Positions 28,574 through 37,391 of a DNA stretch of 64,000 nt are shown here, in pieces. Each line of letters starts with the position of its first letter. Position 1 is the stretch's first letter. The translations under genes were made by a program, and so were the position numbers. The notes beneath the pieces are model-generated. The model worked only from the letters and a program-made list of their open reading frames with translations, did not search any database and was not told where the DNA came from. Source of the stretch: Aldehydirespirator sp965219165 (GTDB lineage Bacteria; Actinomycetota; Acidimicrobiia; Acidimicrobiales; Aldehydirespiratoraceae); assembly GCA_965219165.1 (NCBI GenBank), contig CBDCMW010000002.1, positions 1,674,001 to 1,738,000 of the forward strand. Reading direction: 5' to 3'.

Positions 28574-29689
28574 TCAGCCCAGAGTGTCTAGCGGCTCGGT
28601 GTAGTCCAGGCCCAGGGCGTCGGCCACTGCGGGCTCGGTGATCCGGCCGTGGCGCACGCTGAGACCGTCCTGCAGGGCTCGGTCGGCGGCGATGGCCTCG
28701 ACGATGCCCTGGTCGGCCAGCTTCGTCACGTAGGGGAGTGTGGCGTTGTTGAGGGCCTGGGTCGAGGTGCGGGGCACCGCTCCGGGCATGTTGGCCACGC
28801 AGTAGTGCACCACGCCGTCCACGGTGTAGGTCGGTTGGGCGTGGGTGGTGGGCCGCGACGTCTCCGCGCAGCCGCCCTGATCGATGGCCACATCCACGAT
28901 CACGGTGCCGGGGCGCATCTGCTTCACCATCTGGGCAGTGATCAGGCGGGGTGCCCGGGCGCCGGGCAGCAGCACCGCTCCGATCACCAGGTCGGCGCCG
29001 ACCACGGCGTGCTCCAGTTTCCGGGGGCTGGAATAGAGGGTGCGCAGGGCCGGACCGAAGCGTGCGGCCAGTGACTCCAGCACGCCCGCGTCCCGGTCGA
29101 GCACGGCCACATCCGCGCCGAGCCCCAGTGCCATCTCGATGGCATTGCGGCCCACCACGCCACCGCCGATGACCACGACCGGCGCAGCCGCCACGCCGGG
29201 CACTCCACCCAACAGCACTCCTCGTCCCCCGACGGATGCCTCCAGGCAGCGGGCGCCGGCCTGGATGGCCAGGCGACCCGCTACCTGGGACATGGGGGCG
29301 AGCAGGGGGAGCCGACCGTTGCGGTCTGTGACCGACTCGTAGGCGATGGCGGTGGTCCCGCTGGCCAGCAGGTCGCTGGCCAGGTCGGGATCGGGGGCGA
29401 GGTGCAGGTAAGTGAACAGGGTGTGGTCGCGGCGCAGGCGGGCCCGCTCAGCCGCGAGGGGCTCCTTGACCTTCACGATCAACTCGGCCGCGTCGAAGAC
29501 CGCGTCCGCGCTGTCCAACACCGAAGCGCCGCGGGTGCTGTATTCCTCGTCGTCGAAGCCGGCGCCGGTGCCGGCCCGGCGCTCGATGAAGACATCGTGG
29601 CCCCGGTCGAGCAACTCGGCCGCGCTGTCGGGGGTGAGGCCGACCCGGTGCTCCTCGTTCTTGATCTCCTTGGGCACTCCGATGCGCAT
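28574..29689 (-). CDS. ald: alanine dehydrogenase
   Basis: NAD-dependent interconversion of L-alanine and pyruvate plus ammonium. 371 residues. N-terminal MRIGVPKEIKNEEHRVGLTP holds the pyruvate-binding Arg, FTYLHLAPDPDLA contains the catalytic His region, and the Rossmann motif is VVVIGGGVVGRNAIEMALGLGADV. The C-terminus (NATLPYVTKLADQG) is typical. GGAGGGG lies four bases upstream of the ATG. It is divergent from an Lrp-type regulator, a standard arrangement for Ald regulation. Confidence 0.97.
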   Translation of the reverse strand: MRIGVPKEIKNEEHRVGLTPDSAAELLDRGHDVFIERRAGTGAGFDDEEYSTRGASVLDSADAVFDAAELIVKVKEPLAAERARLRRDHTLFTYLHLAPDPDLASDLLASGTTAIAYESVTDRNGRLPLLAPMSQVAGRLAIQAGARCLEASVGGRGVLLGGVPGVAAAPVVVIGGGVVGRNAIEMALGLGADVAVLDRDAGVLESLAARFGPALRTLYSSPRKLEHAVVGADLVIGAVLLPGARAPRLITAQMVKQMRPGTVIVDVAIDQGGCAETSRPTTHAQPTYTVDGVVHYCVANMPGAVPRTSTQALNNATLPYVTKLADQGIVEAIAADRALQDGLSVRHGRITEPAVADALGLDYTEPLDTLG

Positions 29690-29724
29690 GGACCCCTCCT
29701 TGCGTGAGTGTTGAAAGAATACAC

Positions 29725-29795
29725 GCGCATTAGCGCATAATTCTCAGCAAGATCGCTCTCTATCAGCTATTCAGCGCACAATGCTTGCGCTGATA
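29725..29795. promoter_or_regulatory. Lrp-type operator region between ald and the lrp-like gene
   Basis: TCAGCGCA (29771-29778) and TGCGCTGA (29786-29793) are perfect 8-base inverted arms with a 7-base spacer. A second GCGCA pair lies at 29725-29737 (GCGCATTAGCGCA), closer to ald. The repeated GCGCA half-sites in an otherwise AT-rich divergent gap are what cooperative Lrp-family binding would use. Confidence 0.55.
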
Positions 29796-29820
29796 CAGCA
29801 ATTGACGCAAGATATTGTTC

Positions 29821-30282
29821 ATGCAGGATATCGATTCCACCGACTGCCTCATCCTCAACGAGCTGCAGCTCGACGGGCGCGTCTCGCATGCCGAGCTCGC
29901 GTCGCGAATCGGGCTGTCGCCGTCTGCCTGCCATCGGCGCGTGCGCCGGCTTGAGGCCGACGGCGTGATCGCCGGCTATGTCATGATCCTCAACACCGAG
30001 ACCATCGGCAGGGACCTGGACGTGTTCGTGGAGGTCTCTCTGGTCAGCCAGAGCGAGGAGTCGCTGCATCGCTTCGAGCAGGAGGTGCGCGCTTGCCCCG
30101 AGGTGATGTCGTGCCACCTGGTGGCGGGCGACGCTGATTATCTGCTGCACCTGGCGGTGCAGGACCACCGCGACTTCGAGCGCATACACAACCAGCACCT
30201 GTCGCGTCTCCCTGGTGTGTCCCGGTTGCGGTCCAACTTCGCGATCCGCACCGTCTACCAGACCACCCGCCACCTGCTGTAG
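29821..30282 (+). CDS. Lrp/AsnC family transcriptional regulator
   Basis: A 153-residue Lrp-type regulator: N-terminal winged helix-turn-helix (DSTDCLILNELQLDGRVSHAELASRIGLSPSACHRRVRRLEADGVI) and C-terminal RAM ligand-binding domain (CHLVAGDADYLLHLAVQD). By analogy with AldR in mycobacteria it should sense amino acids, probably alanine, and control the divergent ald. ATG 29821 was chosen; an in-frame TTG two codons upstream is possible. Confidence 0.93.
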   Translation: MQDIDSTDCLILNELQLDGRVSHAELASRIGLSPSACHRRVRRLEADGVIAGYVMILNTETIGRDLDVFVEVSLVSQSEESLHRFEQEVRACPEVMSCHLVAGDADYLLHLAVQDHRDFERIHNQHLSRLPGVSRLRSNFAIRTVYQTTRHLL

Positions 30283-30288
30283 CGGGCC

Positions 30289-30390
30289 AAGAGGCCGAGC
30301 GGACAGGGCGCAGTCCACGCGCGTCTGGCACGGTGTTGAGCGAGGCCCCGGGGCCCGAGCGGCCCGTGAGCGCAGCGAACAAGAGCGGGA
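30289..30390 (+). repeat. dispersed intergenic repeat, copy B
   Basis: AAGAGGCCGAGCGGA at 30289 and the core from 30338 to 30390 (GCCCGAGCGGCCCGTGAGCG then CAGCGAACAAGAGCGGG). Same orientation as, and immediately after, the Lrp-like gene. Confidence 0.85.
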
Positions 30391-30405
30391 GTTCTGGTCG
30401 GCCGA

Positions 30406-31632
30406 TCAGATCGTCTGGGTGCCGACTCTGAGGTCCTTGAAAGGCACGCTCCGGTCGACGCTGATGTCCCGGGGCAGTCCCAGCACCCGGTCGCCGATGA
30501 TGTTGCGCTGGATCTCCGAGGTTCCGCCGGCGATCCCGGCCTGCAGCGACGTGAGAGTCTGGCGCTGCCAATGGGCATCTGCGTCGTTCTCCCAGGCCAC
30601 CCCCGACGCCCCCGCTATGGCCATCGACACCTCGCTGTGCAGGTCGGCGATCCGCACAGTGGCCAGCTTGCCGATCGAGCCGCCCGGCCCCGGCGTGCGC
30701 CCGGCCTCGAGCTCGGCCCGGGTGCGCATGGCCACCAGCGACAGGCAGGTCTCCAGGATGCGCAGCCGCATCAGCTTCTGGCGCAGGGCCGAATCGCGGT
30801 GGAGGCCGCGCTTGCGGGACTCGTTGATCAGGCGGTCCGAGCGGTCGGTGCTGATTCCGCCGGTCATGCCCGAGCCGATGGCTACCCGCTCGTACATGAG
30901 CATGGCCGTGGCCATGCGCCAGCCGTTGTTCAAGTCGCCGAGCAGGCTGTCGGCGCCTATGCGCACGTCGGTGAAGAAGACCTCGTTGAAATGGGTGCCC
31001 CCGTCGATCTGGTGGATGGGGCGGACCTCCACACCGTCGGCGTCCATGGGCACGATGAACATTGAGATGCCGGCGTGCTTGGGCACCTCGGCGTCAGTGC
31101 GGGCGATGATGATCCCGTGGGCGCACAAGTGCGCCAGCGTGGTCCAGACCTTCTGGCCGTTGATGATCCACTCGTCGCCGTCCCGCTCGGCCCGCGTCTG
31201 GAGGCTGGCCACGTCGGAACCGGCACCGGGCTCGGAGAACATCTGGCACCACACGTCCTCGGCGGAGATGATGCGAGCCAGGTAGGCCGACTTCTGGGCA
31301 TCGGTGCCGTACTCGGCCATCATGGGCAGGCACATCCCGTGGGAGATCAGCAGGTCGTAGGTCATGTTGGGGTAGTGGCTGTACTCCTCGCGCCATGCCT
31401 TCTCGTGGGCCTTGGTCAGCCCGCTGCCGCCGTAGGAAACCGGATAGGTGAGACCGGCCAGACCCGCGTCCGACAGGGCCTTCTGGAACCGCTGGGCGGA
31501 CCGCAGGCGCAGCTCCCCCCGCGGGTCCCCTCGTCCGCCCAGGTTGATGCCGGTGGCGTGCTCGTCGAGGAAGGCCCGGCAACGGGCCCGGAACGTTTCG
31601 TCCTCGTCGGGGGGCAGCAGGTCATCGGCCAT
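30406..31632 (-). CDS. acyl-CoA dehydrogenase
   Basis: A 408-residue flavoenzyme of the acyl-CoA dehydrogenase family, catalysing alpha-beta desaturation of acyl-CoA. Seen: AGLTYPVSYGGSGL, the FAD/substrate block WCQMFSEPGAGSDVASLQTRAERDGDEWIINGQKVWTT, and the C-terminal helix bundle ending AGIAGGTSEIQRNIIGDRVLGLPRD, where the Gly-Gly-Thr and Gln-Arg contact FAD. ATG 31632 gives MADDLLPPDEDE; an upstream in-frame ATG at 31665 would add 11 residues. Substrate unknown; members of this clade often act on steroid or branched-chain acyl-CoAs. Confidence 0.92.
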   Translation of the reverse strand: MADDLLPPDEDETFRARCRAFLDEHATGINLGGRGDPRGELRLRSAQRFQKALSDAGLAGLTYPVSYGGSGLTKAHEKAWREEYSHYPNMTYDLLISHGMCLPMMAEYGTDAQKSAYLARIISAEDVWCQMFSEPGAGSDVASLQTRAERDGDEWIINGQKVWTTLAHLCAHGIIIARTDAEVPKHAGISMFIVPMDADGVEVRPIHQIDGGTHFNEVFFTDVRIGADSLLGDLNNGWRMATAMLMYERVAIGSGMTGGISTDRSDRLINESRKRGLHRDSALRQKLMRLRILETCLSLVAMRTRAELEAGRTPGPGGSIGKLATVRIADLHSEVSMAIAGASGVAWENDADAHWQRQTLTSLQAGIAGGTSEIQRNIIGDRVLGLPRDISVDRSVPFKDLRVGTQTI

Positions 31633-31665
31633 GGCGCTCAGCGTAGTGGCGACCGATTCAGGCAA

Positions 31666-32155
31666 GGCCGAAGAGCCGGCTCAGAACTCGGCGACGACCG
31701 CGATGCCGCTGGCTCCGAAGCCCTCCATCGTCGTGAACGCGCCGCTACGCCGAGCACAAGAGGCCGACTCCTACGACGGTCATGCTGCCACACGAGCAAT
31801 GAGAGGCCTGCGCGGGTTGATTCGATTACTCCGCATCAGATTACTACTACGACTATTTCGTCGACACCTATGTATCTATAATGCGACTATTGCGATCAAT
31901 TTAAATAAGCATCTGTAGTGAGTCCCTCGCCATTGATCACATAGTGTTGAGAATATCACACAGTATGAGATTATGGATACTAACTAAACTGGCAAGATGG
32001 CTAGCACCAAGTGTCCACAAATTTCATCGAGTAATCATGGTTGCGAAAGGTCGTAGATCAAGCAGCAGATATATACACATATATAATAGTAGCGTTCACG
32101 GAAACAGGGATTGTCACCGAAACAGCATGTTTCAACAATGCAACCGAGGAGAGTC
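31666..32155. other. AT-rich region without a recognisable gene
   Basis: From about 31780 to 32150 base composition drops sharply compared with the rest of the window (for example a run of TATA-rich sequence near 32070-32090). No credible gene is seen. A consensus-like -10, TATAAT, lies at 32082-32087, 68 bp upstream of the excisionase-type gene, without a clear -35. The composition marks the left edge of a stretch of accessory DNA. Confidence 0.6.
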
Positions 32156-32626
32156 ATGCCCGCTAGCGAGCGCTCAGCGCACCATCTTATCGTTCCCGAC
32201 GAAGCCGCCTCCGTTCAGGCGGCACACGCTGTTCAGGCTCTCGAGCAGTTCCTAGAGCAACACCCGGAAGCTTCGACTGTGTCGCTCTCGCTGCTCGCAG
32301 ACGGCGACGACGCCTGCGGGGTGCCCGTGGACGTCCTTGGTCTGCTCATCCAAGTCTTGGCCCAGACGGCCAGCGGCAACGCAGTTGCCGTCTCACCAGT
32401 CAAGACGGAACTGACGACCCAGCAGGCCGCGGACCTGCTCAACGTTTCTCGCCCCTACCTCGTCAAGCTCCTGGACCGGCGCCGTATCCCGTTTCGCCGC
32501 GTCGGGAACCGCCGCAGGCTCCTTCTCTCCGATGTCGTGGCGTTCAAACACTTCGACGAATCAGAGCGCCGCACCATTGCGGCCGAGCTGACGGCCGAGG
32601 GCCAACACCAGGATGTGGAAGGCTGA
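32156..32626 (+). CDS. excisionase-family (MerR-like HTH) DNA-binding protein, probable orphan antitoxin
   Basis: A 156-residue protein with an alpha-helical N-terminal half and a C-terminal excisionase-type winged helix: TTQQAADLLNVSRPYLVKLLDRR then IPFRRVGNRRRLLLSDVVAF. This layout and length match the antitoxins usually paired with PIN-domain ribonucleases. No PIN gene follows; the next 360 bp have no intact frame, so it appears to be an orphan. ATG 32156 is preceded by GAGGAG with good spacing. It lies next to AT-rich DNA, consistent with horizontal acquisition. Confidence 0.75.
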   Translation: MPASERSAHHLIVPDEAASVQAAHAVQALEQFLEQHPEASTVSLSLLADGDDACGVPVDVLGLLIQVLAQTASGNAVAVSPVKTELTTQQAADLLNVSRPYLVKLLDRRRIPFRRVGNRRRLLLSDVVAFKHFDESERRTIAAELTAEGQHQDVEG

Positions 32627-32988
32627 GGCGAAAGTACAGTGATGGCAGCACAATGACGGCAATGGCGTCGAGGACAGAGAGCGTTTCGAAGTTCGATTGT
32701 TCCCGACGTGATTGCATGCACTGCTACGTGAGAACTACTTAGATCCTTTCTGTGCTGGTCAGTCGAGATCGGCACCCACTTGCTGCGGTCGGCTGGGATG
32801 GACGGTCGCTATGTCCCGACTGAACCCGAGTGGAGTGCGCTGATCTTGAGGCTGATGTCCTCTGTGGTTCCGCCACACAGACTGACTCGTTAGTCCCGGC
32901 GCCACGAGCACGTCGCTCGCAGCCAGAGCCCTGAACTGCCCGCCGGCCCATGCTATGCCCTTGCACGGAGTTGTGGCATCGTGTCGTG
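32627..32988. other. intergenic stretch, no supported gene
   Basis: Between the excisionase-type gene and the PrmA-like gene I see no start with ribosome site and no family motif. A minus-strand open frame of 96 codons (32759-33049) overlaps the next gene and is not convincing. A degraded partner toxin is possible but cannot be shown. Confidence 0.4.
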
Positions 32989-33795
32989 ATGATCGCGGTT
33001 GCGACCACCGAAGACGAGTTCGCCGGAGTTTGCAGCCGGCTCCGATCACTCGGCGTGCGCTTGATAGACGTCGTCGCGCCCAGCGACAGCCGCCTGGTGG
33101 TGTTGGCTGCCGCGGATGACGAGTGGAGCGTGGCCAGCCTCGTCGTGTCGCTCCGTGCCGAGGGCGCGATGGCGGTGGCGAGGCCAGACCGAGGCCCTGC
33201 CCTCCAGGCGTGGTTGCGAGACACTGGCCCCATCGCCCTCGACGAACGACTCAGCGTCTGCCAAGCGTGGTCGGAGCATGATCGCAGGCATCTTCCAGGG
33301 CTGATCGAGCTCGGACTGGGTGGATTCGGAAACGGTCGCCATCCCACGACCCAGCAGATCATTGCAGAACTTGTTGAGCGGATCGCCGGCGGCGAGCGGG
33401 TCCTCGACGTCGGCTGCGGAAGCGGCATTCTCGGACTCTGTGCGCTCAAGCTCGGCGCGGCGGGCGTCGTGGCGCTCGACGTCAAGCCGGACGCGGTCGA
33501 AGCGGCACGACGCAATGCACAAATCAACGGCATGGACCGTCGCTTGGAGGCGACGCTCGCTCCTCTGGGCGACATCGACGGCACTTTCGACGCCGTGTTG
33601 GCGAACATCGCCAGAGCGGGGATCGTCGAACTCGCCTCGGAACTGGTCTCGCACGTGTCGCCGCACGGATGGCTCGCGGTGGGCGGGATCTCGCCGTCGC
33701 AGTGCTCGCAGGTCGTTGACTTCCTTCACCCTCTCGTCGAAGTCGAGCGCCGGACATCCGGTGAGTGGTCCACCCTCGTGCTCACCAGATCGTGA
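32989..33795 (+). CDS. PrmA-like (ribosomal protein L11) methyltransferase
   Basis: A 268-residue class I SAM methyltransferase with PrmA organisation: an N-terminal substrate-recognition domain (about residues 1-95), the linker motif GLGGFGNGRHPTTQQII (PrmA consensus FGTGTHPTT), SAM motif I VLDVGCGSGILGLCALKLGA, motif II VVALDVKPDAVEAARRNAQIN and the catalytic-site NIARAGIVEL (consensus NI.A..L). PrmA trimethylates ribosomal protein L11. The changed GNGRH suggests divergence, so another substrate is possible. ATG 32989 follows an alternative GTG one codon upstream. Confidence 0.8.
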   Translation: MIAVATTEDEFAGVCSRLRSLGVRLIDVVAPSDSRLVVLAAADDEWSVASLVVSLRAEGAMAVARPDRGPALQAWLRDTGPIALDERLSVCQAWSEHDRRHLPGLIELGLGGFGNGRHPTTQQIIAELVERIAGGERVLDVGCGSGILGLCALKLGAAGVVALDVKPDAVEAARRNAQINGMDRRLEATLAPLGDIDGTFDAVLANIARAGIVELASELVSHVSPHGWLAVGGISPSQCSQVVDFLHPLVEVERRTSGEWSTLVLTRS

Positions 33796-33869
33796 TCGGA
33801 CGTGAGCACGCAGCACGGCCTCGAGGCCCAGGCGCTCCAAAGAGCTGGCTCCCTTCGGGCCTCGTGAGG

Positions 33870-34048
33870 TCAGCTGGGTTGGTACCAGCCCGAGGCGAAC
33901 ATCAGCGAGCCGCTGCGCTTGTACCAGGTGCGCTTGATCGCCAACTCGCCTGTGGCCGGGTCGATGAACTCGTAGCGTACGATCCATCCACCCTCGCCGT
34001 CGGATGCGCGACGGCAACCATGAGCGCGATGACGGCGCGCCGGGTCAT
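33870..34048 (-). pseudogene. remnant of a Cache-type sensor protein
   Basis: The last 45 codons before the TGA at 33870-33872 read SDGEGGWIVRYEFIDPATGE then a Lys/Trp-rich stretch ending SGWYQPS, which looks like the C-terminus of a Cache ligand-binding domain. A plausible N-terminus (MTRRAVIALMVAV, signal-like) starts at 34048 but in another frame. The two pieces joined out of frame suggest internal deletion of an exported sensor protein. Recognition is by pattern only. Confidence 0.45.
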
Positions 34049-34186
34049 ACGGTCACCAACGCGACCCACCACCAAGCCTGCACACCGCCGGCGAGGCGGC
34101 GCACCTGATGGCAAGCCGACTGAGCAGCACAACTGCCTGAGCCTCTTGGGCGGGCCGAGGCCCGACATCGAAGTCGCTGTCGACCA

Positions 34187-36559
34187 TCACGGCTGGTTGG
34201 CGGCGCCCGGAGTGGGGTTGTCCGCGGTTTGGAAGTCGCCGGTGGCGTCGGGCACGCGGGCGTAGCTCTGGCCGTCGGAGGACTGGCCCTCGTTCCAGTC
34301 GACACTGGCGACGTGGGTGCCGTCCACCAGCCAGATGCCCAGCTCCTCGTCGCCGCCCAGGGCGAAGCCGGGCCACCCGTCCTTGTCCAAACTGAACTGC
34401 ACGTAAGCGCCCGGCTGGATGGTCGTGCCGGCCGGGAAGGCGACCCGCTTGCCGGCGTCGGTGAGGCTGTCGGCCACCTCGAAGCCGTCGAGCGCTATCG
34501 GGTCGGGCGATGGGTTGTGCAGCTCGAACCAGTCCAGAGGGTCGCCCTTCGCGGCCACCTCGTTGATGACCAGGCCAACGTCCTTCGGAGCCGTGCCGGA
34601 GTCGGCGTCCTCTCCGTCCCCTCCGTCCGGGCCGTCGCCACCGCTGGGAGACAGGGCATACCCGTACACGCCGGAGAAGGTGCCGGCTATGGTGGCGCCG
34701 GGTGTCGTCCCCGCCGCCGACAGCTCCAGCGTGCCCTCGGTGAAGGGAGAGAACCTGTCCGGCTCCGACGCTCCGGGCGGGATGGACCAGGTCACCCCGG
34801 CGATGGCGTCTGCGCCAATGACCAGCGTGGCTCCCGCCGCCAGCAGGTCCAGGTCCACAGCCAGCGTCATCCCGCTGATGGAGCCGTCGTCGACACTCGC
34901 AACGACCAGGGACGCGGGCTTGTCGACCTCTGGAAGCAGGCCCCTCTCCTCCGGGCTGGAGTGACCGGCGAAGATCCCCATGCCCTCGACCGATTCCTCG
35001 GACCCGTTCAGCCGCAGGCTGTCGATCGTCCCGCTCTCCAGAGGGTTGGGACTCCGGTTGCTTCCCCAGGTCGTTTCGAAGGTGATCTCCAGGGTTCCCG
35101 ACCCGGCGGGTAGCGGGATGTAGGCCTCCGGCTCGGGCCAGTCGGGCGGCGCGGGGGTGAGGTCTGCCAGGATCTCGCCTCTCCGCTTCAGGATGAACTT
35201 GCGCACCCGCTCGGTGTCGGTGGCCGCGGCCTCTTTGGCCTCCGGTCGGGCGTGCTGCTGCACGATGGCGGCCATCTCGTCCACGACAGCCAGCAGCTCC
35301 TCCTCGTCCCAGACGGTGCTCAGGATCTCCTTCAGTCGGGCGACGTATTCGACCCGCCAGTCACCGTCGTTGTACAGGCGGTTCGGAATGGCCGTGAGGG
35401 CCAGCACCGACGGCGGCGGGTTGCTGATGTTGTCGAAGGGATTGGGGTCGTCCTCCAAGTGGAACGTGCCGTCGGTGCCCCACGGTATGAACACGAAGGG
35501 GCCGTCAGGCTCACGGTAGAAGTGATAGTTGTTGCGGTCGCCGGCGTACCCGTCCCAGTGCCCCACCAGCACCTCCGTGGCCCAGAACGAGAGGAACCGG
35601 TCCAGGTCCACGACGTCGCCCAGCGCCTTCAGGCCGGCGTCCGACGAGTCCTGCAGGGCCACCACCACGGCGTCTATGTCGGACCAGTCGGCGGCGTCGG
35701 TGTTGGTCTTCTTCTCTATGGTGCCGCGATGCACCGGCGTGAAGTCGCTGACCGTGCCTTCGTACAGGTTGCCGTCCGCGCTCTCGAAGTGGCGTGACAG
35801 GAACGGGGCCTTGATCTCCTCGACGTGGACGTACAGCCCCAGGTCCTTCCCGTTCACCGACACGGTGGCGAAGTTGCAGCGCGGCGCGGGATTGCCGGCG
35901 GCGGCGAAAACCCGGTACGACAGGCAGGTGTTGACCATGGAGGGGTCCTGGACGCTGTTGTTCAGGGTCATCCGCTCCATGATCCCGCCGAGGGACTGGC
36001 CGTCCACGTACTTGTCGAAGCGGAGCTTGAGGGCCGGCTTGGTGTCGCTCTGGGAGCCGACGAACCCCTTCTTGCGCACACCGACCTCGGTGTGGGTCTC
36101 GCCGTCCACGGTCACCGTGGCACCGAACCAGGTGTAGATGTCGGCAAAGGGCCGGGACAGGCCGTATTCCTCGATTTCTGCGATCACGTCCGCGAACGTC
36201 CGGGTCTGGTGGCGCAGGGTGTCCCAATCCTCGCCAGCGATTTCGATGCTGATGGCCAACACGCGCTCGAGGGCGAAGTAGGCATCGCTGGGGTGGGCTT
36301 CGGCGTCGTCATCCGGTGTCGGGGCGGGAGTGGCTGTCGGCTCGGGCGCCGGTTCCGGCAGGGTGCTGCTTGTCTCAACGCCTGCCGGGTCGCTTGTGGC
36401 GTCTGCCGTCGGGGCTGCAGCGGTCGTGGTGGGGGCGGCTGCCACTTCTGCGGGAGTCTCGGCAGGGGATCCGCCGACGTCGTCGGTCCCGCCCCCGCAG
36501 CCAGCCGCAATGATCGCGGTCGCCACCAGCACCGTGGCCAGGCGCCCGTGCATGGCCAC
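34187..36559 (-). CDS. CotH-kinase family lipoprotein with lamin-tail domain
   Basis: A 790-residue lipoprotein: lipobox IIAAGC near residue 20, an Ala/Thr/Pro-rich spacer to about 85, a CotH kinase domain about 95-470 (VGVRKKGFVGSQSDTKPALK, ERMTLNNSVQDPSMVN, VHVEEIKAPFL, GNLYEG, FVFIPWGTDGTF), a middle beta-rich region, and a C-terminal lamin-tail domain (LVINEVAAKGDPLDWFELHN to the end). CotH proteins are atypical kinases that phosphorylate Ser in spore-coat or surface proteins; lamin-tail domains are adhesion-like modules. The kinase DxxF-type residues appear present. Function outside the cell is inferred. No spore genes are in the window. Confidence 0.87.
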   Translation of the reverse strand: MAMHGRLATVLVATAIIAAGCGGGTDDVGGSPAETPAEVAAAPTTTAAAPTADATSDPAGVETSSTLPEPAPEPTATPAPTPDDDAEAHPSDAYFALERVLAISIEIAGEDWDTLRHQTRTFADVIAEIEEYGLSRPFADIYTWFGATVTVDGETHTEVGVRKKGFVGSQSDTKPALKLRFDKYVDGQSLGGIMERMTLNNSVQDPSMVNTCLSYRVFAAAGNPAPRCNFATVSVNGKDLGLYVHVEEIKAPFLSRHFESADGNLYEGTVSDFTPVHRGTIEKKTNTDAADWSDIDAVVVALQDSSDAGLKALGDVVDLDRFLSFWATEVLVGHWDGYAGDRNNYHFYREPDGPFVFIPWGTDGTFHLEDDPNPFDNISNPPPSVLALTAIPNRLYNDGDWRVEYVARLKEILSTVWDEEELLAVVDEMAAIVQQHARPEAKEAAATDTERVRKFILKRRGEILADLTPAPPDWPEPEAYIPLPAGSGTLEITFETTWGSNRSPNPLESGTIDSLRLNGSEESVEGMGIFAGHSSPEERGLLPEVDKPASLVVASVDDGSISGMTLAVDLDLLAAGATLVIGADAIAGVTWSIPPGASEPDRFSPFTEGTLELSAAGTTPGATIAGTFSGVYGYALSPSGGDGPDGGDGEDADSGTAPKDVGLVINEVAAKGDPLDWFELHNPSPDPIALDGFEVADSLTDAGKRVAFPAGTTIQPGAYVQFSLDKDGWPGFALGGDEELGIWLVDGTHVASVDWNEGQSSDGQSYARVPDATGDFQTADNPTPGAANQP

Positions 36560-36626
36560 AGGATATGAGGGATCCCGGATAGCCGCAGCCGGCGACCATG
36601 ACCCGCTCGCCCCGTCTCGCCGCGGC

Positions 36627-37115
36627 TCAGGGTTGAATGTCTTTGACCAGCAGCATGAGCGTCAGGTCGTCCAGCGGTGAGGACTCGAACCCGAAATGGC
36701 GGTAGAAGCTGGCTGATTGGCTGTCTTTGGCGTGGACCAGCACGAGGCGCACGCCGGTGAGTGCGGCCACGTCGAGCGCTTTGAGGAGAAAGTGTTTCAG
36801 CAATGCCGCAGCCAGCCCCTCGCCCTGGTGGCCGCGGTCCACGGCCAGTCGGCCCAACAGCATCGCAGGCAGCGGGTCGGGCTGGTTGCGCGCGGCGCGC
36901 CGGGTGGCCTCGGTGCGGGCGACCACCGCGGTGCTCGACGCGTAGAAGGCCACCACGCGGGCGTCGTCTGTGACCACCCATGTTCGGCTGGCTCCTTCCC
37001 GCTGGTTGCGCAGCGCCCTGCGGCGGAGCCATTCGTTCAGAGCCTCGTCGCCGCAGTGGAAGCCTCCGATGTCGTGGTCTGCGGCCAGAAGTTCCGGTCC
37101 CCGATACGGGCTCAC
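36627..37115 (-). CDS. GNAT acetyltransferase toxin (TacT type)
   Basis: A 162-residue GNAT protein, expected to acetylate the amino group of aminoacyl-tRNAs and block translation, as TacT does. The acetyl-CoA motif is LGRLAVDRGHQGEGLAAALL (V/Q..G.G.A) near residue 75, and the C-terminal SASFYRHFGFES carries the catalytic-type Tyr. The start overlaps the last 4 bp of the DUF1778 antitoxin gene, the classic arrangement. A generic N-acetyltransferase is excluded mainly by this pairing. Confidence 0.9.
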   Translation of the reverse strand: MSPYRGPELLAADHDIGGFHCGDEALNEWLRRRALRNQREGASRTWVVTDDARVVAFYASSTAVVARTEATRRAARNQPDPLPAMLLGRLAVDRGHQGEGLAAALLKHFLLKALDVAALTGVRLVLVHAKDSQSASFYRHFGFESSPLDDLTLMLLVKDIQP

Positions 37116-37384
37116 TCCGAGTCGAGCACCGAGGGCTCGGCCAACAGCGCGGCGATCCTCGGTTTGGTCGTCACGGGTCGATCGAGGATCTCTTGGAGTT
37201 CGTCCCAGGCCTCAGCGGACAGCGTGAAGACCCGGCGATCCGCGAGGTCGTTGATCGCGGCGGCGACGGCGCGACTGACCACGTACTCGTTCAGTGACAT
37301 CCCGGCATTGTCAAGAACTCGGCGCACGATCGTGTCTTCAGCCGGGGTGACCCGTATCGACCATCGCTCGGTCTTGACATCCAT
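37112..37384 (-). CDS. DUF1778 ribbon-helix-helix antitoxin (TacA type)
   Basis: A 90-residue antitoxin: an N-terminal ribbon-helix-helix (ERWSIRVTPAEDTIVRRVLDNAGMSLNEYVVSRAV), then a C-terminal segment that wraps the GNAT toxin (FTLSAEAWDELQEILDRP). It binds DNA as a dimer and represses the pair. A perfect palindrome lies directly upstream. Overlaps the toxin gene by 4 bp. Confidence 0.92.
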   Translation of the reverse strand: MDVKTERWSIRVTPAEDTIVRRVLDNAGMSLNEYVVSRAVAAAINDLADRRVFTLSAEAWDELQEILDRPVTTKPRIAALLAEPSVLDSE

Positions 37385-37391
37385 ACCGCCA

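Noticed and set aside
32627..32988. PIN-domain toxin partner of the excisionase-type antitoxin
   Set aside because: Looked for in all frames after 32626; no start with an aspartate-rich PIN motif was found.
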